NCBI GenBank assembly: GCA_934481375.1
Contig: CAKSPN010000137.1
Coordinates: 1-5,270 of the forward strand
Direction of reading: 5' to 3'
DNA from: an uncultured Clostridia bacterium
Lineage (GTDB): Bacteria; Bacillota; Clostridia; UBA1381
Length of the DNA: 5,270 nt
The position numbers and the translations under genes were made by a program. Shown in pieces: positions 1-5,270 of the stretch. The notes beneath the pieces are model-generated. The model was not told where the DNA came from. It saw only the letters and a list, made by a program, of their open reading frames with translations, and did no database searches. Each line of letters begins with the position of its first letter. Position 1 is the first letter of the stretch.

Positions 1-383
1 ACCTTTCTGCCCTTTATAAGCTCCATAAGACCCTCATATGAAAACTCGGTCTTTTCGGGATTTTGCCATAGCGTATCGTTAAAGCACGAGTCCGTTCCTT
101 TATGGCACGCAGGACCGTCTTTTTCAACCGTAACCACAAGTGCGTCCCTGTCGCAGTCCGCCGTTATCGACACTATGTGCTGATAATTTCCGCTTGTTTC
201 GCCTTTTAACCAAAGTTCACTGCGTGATCTGCTCCAAAAGCAGGTTAGACCCTTTTCTATGGATATTTTAAGGCTTTCACGGTTCATATATGCAAGAGTC
301 AGCACCTTTTTCGATACCGCATCAACCACTATCGCAGGGATAAGTCCCTTTTCATTAAATTTAAGTTCTTCTATGTTTATCAT
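1..383 (-). CDS. hisI: Phosphoribosyl-AMP cyclohydrolase (EC 3.5.4.19), probably the N-terminal part of bifunctional HisIE; 3' end beyond the window
   Basis: The HisI domain hydrolyses the purine ring of phosphoribosyl-AMP to give ProFAR, the HisA substrate. ATG at 383-381 is preceded by GGAGGG (395-390, 6-nt spacer); 127 residues are visible before the edge and no stop is reached. Motifs are GLIPAIVVDA (13-22), LTLAYMN (28-34), FWSRSRSELWLKGETSGN (49-66), DCDRD (76-80) with D76, D78 and D80 as expected magnesium ligands, and GPACHKGTDSCF (90-101), where C77, C93 and C100 are the expected zinc cysteines. The cyclohydrolase domain is therefore complete by about residue 105. The frame continues into FSYEGLMELIKGRK (114-127), resembling the start of a HisE (phosphoribosyl-ATP pyrophosphatase, EC 3.6.1.31) domain, so this is probably hisIE, with the fusion unproven because the rest is missing. 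It is the last his gene seen. Confidence 0.96.
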   Translation of the reverse strand, partial: MINIEELKFNEKGLIPAIVVDAVSKKVLTLAYMNRESLKISIEKGLTCFWSRSRSELWLKGETSGNYQHIVSITADCDRDALVVTVEKDGPACHKGTDSCFNDTLWQNPEKTEFSYEGLMELIKGRK

Positions 384-389
384 TTTTTA

Positions 390-395
390 CCCTCC
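390..395 (-). promoter_or_regulatory. Ribosome binding site of hisI
   Basis: GGAGGG on the minus strand lies 6 nt upstream of the ATG at 383-381. It is the strongest-looking Shine-Dalgarno sequence in the window, and it fixes a start for a gene that begins after a 37-nt gap and is not overlapped by hisF. Confidence 0.85.
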
Positions 396-399
396 GTCC

Positions 400-412
400 G
401 CCGCACAGCGGC
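400..412 (-). other. Small inverted repeat in the hisF-hisI gap
   Basis: On the minus strand the sequence reads GCCGC-TGT-GCGGC, a perfect 5-bp GC-rich stem with a 3-nt loop. It lies between the hisF stop and the hisI ribosome binding site. No T-run follows, so it does not look like a rho-independent terminator. It may form a weak hairpin in the mRNA next to the hisI initiation region, but so short a repeat could also occur by chance. Confidence 0.4.
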
Positions 413-420
413 ATAAATTT

Positions 421-1179
421 TCAAATCCGTACAGGAATATTATTCTTCTTAAGCTCGGCTTTGAGGTCGGATATGCTGACCTCGCCGAAATGGAAAATCG
501 ACGCCGCAAGACCTGCGTCCACCTTAGGCAGAGTCTTAAAAAGATGCGTAAAATCATCTATGCACCCTGCTCCGCCCGACGCTATCACAGGCACATTGAC
601 CGCCTCGCAGACTGCGCCGAGCATTTCCGTATCAAAGCCTTTTTTCACGCCGTCCGTATCGATTGAATTTAAAACCACCTCACCGGCGCCCATATCGACA
701 CAGCGCTTTATCCACGAAATCGCCTCCATACCCGTATTCTCACGTCCGCCCTTGGCGAACACACGAAATACTCCGTCTACCCTTTTTACGTCAGCCGAAA
801 TTACAACGCACTGATTGCCGTACAGCTTTGCCGCCTCGTATATCAAATTCGGGTTCTTTATTGCGCCCGAATTTACGCTTACTTTGTCGGCGCCGCATTT
901 CAGCACGCGGTCAAAATCAGAAACATCATTTATACCACCGCCGACAGTCAGCGGAATAAAAATTGTTTCCGCCACCTTGCGGAGAATATCCGTAAACAGC
1001 GCACGCCCCTCGCTTGATGCGGTAATATCGTAAAACACCAGCTCGTCCGCTCCGTTTTCGCTGTAATACTTTGCAAGCTCAACAGGCGACGAAACATCGG
1101 ACAGTCCCTCAAAATTCACGCCCTTTACCACTCTGCCGTTCCGCACATCAAGGCACGGAATTATTCTTTTAGTAATCAT
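421..1179 (-). CDS. hisF: Imidazole glycerol phosphate synthase, cyclase subunit HisF (EC 4.3.2.10)
   Basis: HisF is the (beta/alpha)8-barrel cyclase that uses HisH-derived ammonia to convert PRFAR to imidazole glycerol phosphate and AICAR, the latter feeding purine synthesis. The 252-residue length is typical. It opens with KRIIPCLDVRNGRVVKG (4-20), in which D11 is a catalytic acid/base; the second, D130, lies in ISADVKR (127-133). Other conserved segments are FYDITAS (49-55), PLTVGGGI (76-83), ADKVSVNS (97-104), LNSIDTDGVKKG (170-181) and IASGGAG (199-205), the last with phosphate-binding glycines. ATG at 1179-1177 overlaps the hisA stop, and its ribosome binding site GAGGTG (1190-1185, 5-nt spacer) lies within the hisA 3' end, so translation is probably coupled. 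The TGA stop is at 423-421; 37 nt follow before hisI. Confidence 0.98.
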   Translation of the reverse strand: MITKRIIPCLDVRNGRVVKGVNFEGLSDVSSPVELAKYYSENGADELVFYDITASSEGRALFTDILRKVAETIFIPLTVGGGINDVSDFDRVLKCGADKVSVNSGAIKNPNLIYEAAKLYGNQCVVISADVKRVDGVFRVFAKGGRENTGMEAISWIKRCVDMGAGEVVLNSIDTDGVKKGFDTEMLGAVCEAVNVPVIASGGAGCIDDFTHLFKTLPKVDAGLAASIFHFGEVSISDLKAELKKNNIPVRI

Positions 1180-1889
1180 TTTGCCACCTCTATAGCTTCC
1201 CTGAGGGAAATCGCTTTTGTATAATACGCCTTGCCTATGATTGCTCCGTAAAGCTTCAATGCGGCAAGCTTTTTAACGTCATCAATTGACGATACGCCGC
1301 CCGACGCCGTTATGTTCATATCAAACTTTTCAGACAGCTCCCGATACAAGCTGTGGTTTGTGCCCTGCATTGCCCCGTCTTTTGAAATATCGGTGCAGAT
1401 CAGCGTTTTTATGCCTATGCTCTGCATTTTTTCGCAAAATTCAAAGCAGTTATATTGCGATTTTTCCGTCCAGCCTTTAATGGCAACATAATTATCTTTA
1501 ATATCCACGCCGACCGCAATTTTATCGCCGTATTTCTTAACGGCGTCGGTTAAAAGCTGTTCGTCCGACACCGCCGCCGTACCGAGAATTACACGGTCAA
1601 CTCCGATTTTTATATATTTATCTATTGTATCCATACTGCGGATACCTCCGCCTATTTCGGTGAAAAGTCCCGTGTTCCGAACAATACTTTTTACCGTTTC
1701 GATATTGGGAGTATCGCCGTTTTTTGCGCCCTCCAGATCAACAATGTGAATACACTGTGCGCCCTCGTTTTCGAAATCCTTTGCAATTTCAACGGGATTA
1801 TCGCTGTAGACGGTCATTTTTGCATAATCGCCCTTTAAAAGACGCACCGCTTTTTTATCGTAAAGGTCTATTGCGGGAAAAATAAGCAT
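1176..1889 (-). CDS. hisA: ProFAR isomerase, HisA (EC 5.3.1.16)
   Basis: This (beta/alpha)8-barrel enzyme carries out an Amadori rearrangement of ProFAR to PRFAR, the substrate of HisHF. I chose ATG at 1889-1887, giving 237 residues beginning MLIFPAIDLYDKKAVRL, because the family starts at this beta strand and AAAGGA (1902-1897) sits 7 nt upstream. The frame stays open to a GTG at 1919-1917, which would add ten unconserved residues and swallow the ribosome binding site. The general acid/base aspartates are D8 in PAIDLY and D129 in AVGVDIK (125-131). Phosphate-binding glycines are in EIGGGIRS (78-85), ILGTAA (101-106) and SGGVSS (196-201), and CTDISKDGAMQG (165-176) is the conserved catalytic loop strand. 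Two half-barrels homologous to HisF are apparent. The TGA stop overlaps the hisF start as ATGA. Nothing suggests the dual HisA/TrpF (PriA) role of actinobacteria, but this is not excluded by reading alone. Confidence 0.97.
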   Translation of the reverse strand: MLIFPAIDLYDKKAVRLLKGDYAKMTVYSDNPVEIAKDFENEGAQCIHIVDLEGAKNGDTPNIETVKSIVRNTGLFTEIGGGIRSMDTIDKYIKIGVDRVILGTAAVSDEQLLTDAVKKYGDKIAVGVDIKDNYVAIKGWTEKSQYNCFEFCEKMQSIGIKTLICTDISKDGAMQGTNHSLYRELSEKFDMNITASGGVSSIDDVKKLAALKLYGAIIGKAYYTKAISLREAIEVAK

Positions 1890-1896
1890 ATTGTAT

Positions 1897-1902
1897 TCCT
1901 TT
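1897..1902 (-). promoter_or_regulatory. Ribosome binding site that sets the hisA start
   Basis: AAAGGA on the minus strand sits 7 nt upstream of ATG at 1889-1887. It supports the short 237-residue HisA over the GTG-initiated 247-residue extension, whose extra codons would contain this site. Confidence 0.8.
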
Positions 1903-1925
1903 CCGTGCCGATACTGCACATTAGT

Positions 1926-2537
1926 TCATATTTCTGCGAATGATTTTAATATTTTCAAACCCACATCTCCGCTCTTTTCGGGGTGAAACTGACACCCAAA
2001 AACGTTTCCGTTCTCTGCCGATGCGGTGAGCAATGCGCCGTATTCGGCATTTGCGGTAACGCTTTCGCCGCAATCGGCGGCGTAATACGAATGAACGAAA
2101 TACACATAATCGCCGTCGTTTATGTATTTGAAAAGCTGTGATTTCTTTTGTGTAAAACGCAATGCATTCCAGCCGATATGAGGAATTTTCAGTTCACTCG
2201 GGATAACCTCCGCAATAGGGCGGATTTCGCCTTTGATAAGTCCCAAGCCGTTATGCTCGCCGTATTCAAAGCTTTTGTCAAACAAAAGCTGCATTCCAAG
2301 GCAAATACCCAAAATAGGCTTACCGTCTGCCGCCTCGGACTTTATCACCTCATCAAGACCCGTATCGGCAAGCTTTTTTGCGGCGTCGCCGAAAGCGCCG
2401 ACTCCCGGCAGAATTATTCTGTCCGCCTTTGATATTTCATCTTTATTTCCCGTAACAACGGCGTCCTCACCGATTGCGTCAAGCGAGCTTTTGAGCGAAA
2501 ACAGGTTTCCTACTCCGTAATCAACAATCGCAATCAT
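1926..2537 (-). CDS. hisH: Imidazole glycerol phosphate synthase, glutaminase subunit HisH (EC 4.3.2.10)
   Basis: This class I (triad) glutamine amidotransferase hydrolyses glutamine and passes ammonia to HisF within the HisH-HisF complex. The 203-residue protein is of normal length. It starts with the typical IVDYGVGNLFSL (4-15), then has PGVGAFGD (44-51, oxyanion-strand region), the nucleophile C79 in GICLGMQLLF (77-86), PHIGWN (119-124), YFVHSYY (146-152), and the catalytic H185 and E187 in GCQFHPEKSG (181-190). All triad residues are present, so it should be active. The ATG at 2537-2535 follows the hisB TAA with zero spacing; its ribosome binding site AAAGGGG (2552-2546, 8-nt spacer) lies inside the end of hisB. 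It is separated from its partner hisF by hisA, the common H-A-F order. Confidence 0.98.
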   Translation of the reverse strand: MIAIVDYGVGNLFSLKSSLDAIGEDAVVTGNKDEISKADRIILPGVGAFGDAAKKLADTGLDEVIKSEAADGKPILGICLGMQLLFDKSFEYGEHNGLGLIKGEIRPIAEVIPSELKIPHIGWNALRFTQKKSQLFKYINDGDYVYFVHSYYAADCGESVTANAEYGALLTASAENGNVFGCQFHPEKSGDVGLKILKSFAEI

Positions 2538-3125
2538 TTAAAGTACCCCTTTCGTTGACGGAATTTCGTCCGCAAAATCGGCGTCTATTGCAGTTGCACG
2601 GCTTATGCACCTTGCCGCCGACTTGAATATTCCCTCGATTATGTGATGCGAATTACCGCCTGCCATCTGTCTGATGTGCAGCGTACATTCCGCATTCCTC
2701 ACAAATGCCAGAAAAAACTCCTCGCAAAGCTCCGTGTCAAAATCCCCCACCTTCTGCGAGGGTATATCTACACTGTAGCTTAAGTGCGCACGTCCCGAAA
2801 AATCCACGGCGGAAAGTATAAGCGCCTCGTCCATCGGAAGAATTATATCTCCGTAGCGCACAATTCCCTTTTTATCGCCCATAGCCTGTTTAAACGCCAT
2901 ACCAAGCACAATTCCTATATCCTCGGTTGTATGGTGCGCATCGACCTGCATATCACCTTTGCATAAAACATCAAGGTCAAATCTGCCGTGCTTTGCAAAC
3001 AGCGTAAGCATATGATCCAAAAATCCGCAGCCTGTGTTTATTTCACCCTTTCCCGAACCGTCTATATTAAGCGAAAGCTTAATATCCGTTTCGGCGGTTT
3101 TTCTGTTTATCTGTGCAGTTCTCAT
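2538..3125 (-). CDS. hisB: Imidazoleglycerol-phosphate dehydratase (EC 4.2.1.19), monofunctional
   Basis: This manganese-dependent enzyme dehydrates imidazole glycerol phosphate to imidazole acetol phosphate, the HisC substrate. At 195 residues it contains only the dehydratase domain; the N-terminal HAD phosphatase domain of the bifunctional E. coli HisB is absent, so histidinol-phosphate phosphatase must be encoded elsewhere. The duplicated family motifs are intact: GCGFLDHM (32-39), DAHHTTEDIG (62-71, with H64, H65 and E68 as metal/catalytic residues), R90 followed by PMDEAL (97-102), LHIRQMAGGNSHHIIE (149-164, with H160, H161 and E164), and the characteristic C-terminus STKGVL. The ATG at 3125-3123 overlaps the hisC stop in ATGA and is preceded by AAAGGA at 3140-3135 with a 9-nt spacer, which points to translational coupling with hisC. 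The TAA stop directly abuts the hisH start. Confidence 0.98.
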   Translation of the reverse strand: MRTAQINRKTAETDIKLSLNIDGSGKGEINTGCGFLDHMLTLFAKHGRFDLDVLCKGDMQVDAHHTTEDIGIVLGMAFKQAMGDKKGIVRYGDIILPMDEALILSAVDFSGRAHLSYSVDIPSQKVGDFDTELCEEFFLAFVRNAECTLHIRQMAGGNSHHIIEGIFKSAARCISRATAIDADFADEIPSTKGVL

Positions 3126-4174
3126 AGCGGTAATTCCTTTCTTAAAACTTCAAGCAGTCTGTCCGTCTGCTCACGTGTTCCTATCGTAATACGATTATAC
3201 TCCGAAATCCGTGATTTGTCAAAGTGGCGCACCAAAACGCCCGATTTTTTGAGCATGGCATATATTTCCGCTCCGCCTACGCTCTCATGCTTTGCAAAAA
3301 GAAAGTTTGCCGTGGACGGCGTGAGCGAAAATCCGAGCTTTTCAAGCCCCTTTGCGGTATACGCCCTGTTTTCGATAATCGTTCGGCAGTTTTTTATCGT
3401 ATATTCTTCGTCTGCCATTGTGCCCAAGCCTGCCGCCATGGTCATTTTATTTATGTTATACGGATTTGTCGAATATTTAATGGTGTTCAAATCACGGATA
3501 AGCTGTTTACAGCCTACGCCGAAACCAAGCCTTGCGCCTGCCATGGAGCGTGATTTTGAAAATGTCTGCGTTACAAGCAGATTATCGTACTTATGAATAA
3601 GACCGACACAGCTTTCGCCGCCGAAATCCACATACGCCTCGTCCACAACCACAACGCTGTCGGGATTGGACTGTAAAATTCTTTCTATATCGCTCACAGG
3701 CAGAATAATTCCCGTAGGGGCGTTCGGATTTGCTATAAAAACAGTCTTTCCTATTCCCTCATAATCGCTCACGTTTATTGTGAAATCGTCATTCAGCGGA
3801 ATTTCCGTATACGGAACCGAATTAAGTTCGGCAAACACCGGGTAAAAGCCGTATGTTATATCGGGAAACGCTGCGCCGTTATCGCAAAAAGCCATAAACG
3901 CAAAGTTCAGAATTTCGTCCGAACCGTTTGTCAAAAGCACCTCGTCCGCCTCAACGCCGAGATTATCCGCCACCGCCTTTGTAAGCTCACGGCATTCCGG
4001 GTCGGGATATAAATTAAGCTTATCCGCCGCAGCTTTCATACATTCTATCGCTTTTGGCGACGGAGGAAACGGCGATTCGTTTGTATTAAGCTTTGTATAC
4101 TGCATATCCTGCGGCTGTTCGCCGGGGGTATACGGCAGAAGCTTTTTATATTTACTGCTGAAAAATCTGCTCAT
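3122..4174 (-). CDS. hisC: Histidinol-phosphate aminotransferase (EC 2.6.1.9)
   Basis: This PLP-dependent class I/II (fold type I) aminotransferase converts imidazole acetol phosphate plus glutamate to L-histidinol phosphate and 2-oxoglutarate in the cytosol. The 350-residue protein is of normal length. Visible motifs are the N-terminal LNTNESPFPPSP (29-40), YPDPE (56-60), the cofactor-binding NPNAPTG (149-155), DEAYVDF (178-184) with the PLP-nitrogen aspartate D178, the Schiff-base lysine K207 in TFSKSRSMAGARLG, R215 near the cofactor phosphate, and R334 in IGTREQ, the likely substrate carboxylate/phosphate arginine. ATG at 4174-4172 is the earliest start possible, because an in-frame TAA lies three codons upstream. 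AAAGGA at 4191-4186 is its ribosome binding site, with a rather long 11-nt spacer. The stop overlaps the hisB start as ATGA. Its position inside the his operon argues against a purely aromatic-amino-acid transaminase, although HisC paralogues can accept such substrates. Confidence 0.97.
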   Translation of the reverse strand: MSRFFSSKYKKLLPYTPGEQPQDMQYTKLNTNESPFPPSPKAIECMKAAADKLNLYPDPECRELTKAVADNLGVEADEVLLTNGSDEILNFAFMAFCDNGAAFPDITYGFYPVFAELNSVPYTEIPLNDDFTINVSDYEGIGKTVFIANPNAPTGIILPVSDIERILQSNPDSVVVVDEAYVDFGGESCVGLIHKYDNLLVTQTFSKSRSMAGARLGFGVGCKQLIRDLNTIKYSTNPYNINKMTMAAGLGTMADEEYTIKNCRTIIENRAYTAKGLEKLGFSLTPSTANFLFAKHESVGGAEIYAMLKKSGVLVRHFDKSRISEYNRITIGTREQTDRLLEVLRKELPL

Positions 4175-4185
4175 TGCAAATTACG

Positions 4186-4191
4186 TCCTTT
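4186..4191 (-). promoter_or_regulatory. Ribosome binding site of hisC, long spacer
   Basis: AAAGGA on the minus strand lies in the 23-nt hisD-hisC gap. The spacer to the ATG at 4174-4172 is 11 nt, longer than the 5 to 9 nt at the other starts in this operon, so initiation at hisC may be somewhat less efficient or depend on ribosomes arriving from hisD. Confidence 0.7.
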
Positions 4192-4197
4192 CAAAAG

Positions 4198-5270
4198 TTA
4201 TTCTCCGCTCCTTACGAGCGCACTCTTTGCGTGGGCGGTAAGTCCTTCCTTTTCGGCAAAGTAAGCCACATCCTCCGCCGCACGGTTAAGCGCTTGCTTT
4301 GTATAGTAGGTATACTGTGTTTTCTTTATAAAATCATCTACCGAAAGCGGACTTGAAAACTTCGCCGTACCGCTTGTCGGCAAGGTGTGGTTCGGACCTG
4401 CGAAATAATCGCCGAGCGCTTCGGGACAGTTTTTACCCATAAACACCGACCCTGCATGGCGTATCGAATCAAGGTAATCGAACGGATTGTCCACGCAAAG
4501 CTCCAGATGCTCCGGCGCTATTTCATTTGCTATATCTATCGCCTTTTCAAGCGAATCGGCAACGATTATTTTTCCGTTTTGGTCTATCGACTCACGTGCT
4601 ATCTCATAGCGTTCAAGCTTTTCAAGCTGATTTTCTATTTCACTCTGCACGCCGTATGCAAGTTCCTCGCTGTCGGTTACAAGCACTGCGCTTGCAAGCT
4701 TGTCGTGTTCCGCCTGTGAAAGAAGGTCGGCGGCGATATGCTTTGGATTGCAAGTACCGTCCGCAACCACGAGTATTTCGCTCGGGCCCGCTATCATATC
4801 TATCGAAACCTTGCCGAAAACCTGCTTTTTCGCCTCTGCGACAAATGCATTTCCCGGACCGACAATCTTATCCGCCTTGGGTATGGTTTCCGTACCGTAT
4901 GCAAGTGCGGCTATTGCCTGTGCACCGCCCACCTTGTATATCTTATCCACTCCCGCAACGTATGCGGCGGCAAGGATTGCGCTGTTCACCTTTCCGTCCT
5001 TTGACGGCGGCGTTACCATTACCACCTCACGGCAGCCGGCTATTTTTGCCGGTATGGAGTCCATAAGCACCGTTGACGGATATGCCGCCGTACCGCCCGG
5101 GACGTAGAGTCCCGCTCTGTCCACGGGGATAATCTTCTGCCCGATTACTATACCGTCCTCGTCATTTATTATAAAGCTGTTACGCACCTGTCTTTCGTGG
5201 AATTTGCGAATGTTCTTTGCCGCTTTTTGAAGGATTTCCATAAACTTCGGCTCTGTCTTTGACACTGCCT
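4198..5270 (-). CDS. hisD: Histidinol dehydrogenase (EC 1.1.1.23), 5' end beyond the window
   Basis: This NAD- and zinc-dependent cytosolic enzyme oxidises L-histidinol through histidinal to L-histidine, the last two steps of the pathway. The reading frame is open to the window edge, and the first in-frame start-like codon, GTG at 5265-5263, is only an internal valine. About 356 residues are visible. Family members have about 430, so I infer that roughly 75 N-terminal residues are missing. Counting from the codon at 5265, the histidinol dehydrogenase signature spans residues 155-187 (IDMIAGPSEI to SQAEH). Expected zinc ligands by alignment with the E. coli enzyme are Q184, H187, D286 (GDYFAGPNH) and H345 (GLTAHAKSA). 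The catalytic Glu-His pair is E252-H253 (APEHLEL), and the YVPGG loop is at 54-58. The frame is intact to TAA at 4200-4198. hisC follows after 23 nt. hisG is expected upstream, outside the window. Confidence 0.98.
   Translation of the reverse strand, partial: AVSKTEPKFMEILQKAAKNIRKFHERQVRNSFIINDEDGIVIGQKIIPVDRAGLYVPGGTAAYPSTVLMDSIPAKIAGCREVVMVTPPSKDGKVNSAILAAAYVAGVDKIYKVGGAQAIAALAYGTETIPKADKIVGPGNAFVAEAKKQVFGKVSIDMIAGPSEILVVADGTCNPKHIAADLLSQAEHDKLASAVLVTDSEELAYGVQSEIENQLEKLERYEIARESIDQNGKIIVADSLEKAIDIANEIAPEHLELCVDNPFDYLDSIRHAGSVFMGKNCPEALGDYFAGPNHTLPTSGTAKFSSPLSVDDFIKKTQYTYYTKQALNRAAEDVAYFAEKEGLTAHAKSALVRSGE

Noticed and set aside
259..1033. Plus-strand open frames opposite hisF and hisI
   Set aside because: They run across the gap and opposite two intact conserved genes, and no motif was recognised.
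1890..1925. Possible hairpin (GTGC ... GCAC) in the hisH-hisA gap
   Set aside because: The stem is only 4 bp with a 7-nt loop and no T-run, too weak to separate from chance.
2988..3596. Long plus-strand open frame (202 codons) opposite hisB and hisC
   Set aside because: It lies antisense to two well-supported genes, spans their junction, shows no recognisable domain, and is explained as a shadow of their codon usage.
4175..4197. Possible internal promoter between hisD and hisC
   Set aside because: The gap is only 23 nt and is taken up by the ribosome binding site; no -35/-10 pair could be supported here or in the other short gaps.
4527..5107. Several overlapping plus-strand open frames opposite hisD
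   Set aside because: They are antisense to a confirmed hisD. The translations are rich in Arg, Pro and Ser or of irregular composition, as expected of shadow frames, and show no family motif.
1..5270. A novel system hidden among the genes
   Set aside because: Both strands are accounted for by seven intact or edge-cut histidine genes with all expected catalytic residues. No unexplained stretch longer than 37 nt remains.

Overview
The window is one continuous stretch of a histidine biosynthesis operon. All seven genes lie on the minus strand, so transcription runs from the right edge (5270) to the left edge (1). In transcription order they are hisD (5' end cut by the window edge), hisC, hisB, hisH, hisA, hisF and hisI or hisIE (3' end cut by the other edge). 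Every gene is identified from conserved family motifs. No RNA gene, mobile element, CRISPR array, terminator or unrelated gene was found.

Layout: 4198-5270 hisD; 3122-4174 hisC; 2538-3125 hisB; 1926-2537 hisH; 1176-1889 hisA; 421-1179 hisF; 1-383 hisI(E). Packing is tight. hisC/hisB and hisA/hisF overlap by the four bases ATGA, hisB and hisH abut with no gap, and the remaining gaps are 23 nt (hisD-hisC), 36 nt (hisH-hisA) and 37 nt (hisF-hisI). Every start visible in the window has a purine-rich Shine-Dalgarno sequence. No stretch near 300 bases lacks a gene, and no internal promoter or rho-independent terminator is evident, which fits one polycistronic mRNA.

Together the genes cover most of the pathway. 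HisI(E) opens the phosphoribosyl-AMP ring and, if the HisE domain is present, also removes pyrophosphate from phosphoribosyl-ATP in the preceding step. HisA isomerises the product ProFAR to PRFAR. The HisH-HisF glutamine amidotransferase/cyclase converts PRFAR to imidazole glycerol phosphate (IGP) and AICAR. HisB dehydrates IGP, HisC transaminates the resulting ketone, and HisD performs the final two-step oxidation of histidinol to histidine. The first enzyme (HisG, with or without HisZ) and histidinol-phosphate phosphatase are not in the window. HisG would be expected just upstream of hisD, beyond 5270.

Organism: the strong AAAGGA/GGAGGG-type ribosome binding sites, the monofunctional HisB, hisC placed between hisD and hisB, and the style of the HisI/HisD/HisC sequences suggest a Firmicute of the class Clostridia, probably an anaerobic gut-type lineage. 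This is inferred from remembered family patterns, not from a search. The window looks like ordinary core metabolism; I found no sign of a previously undescribed system.
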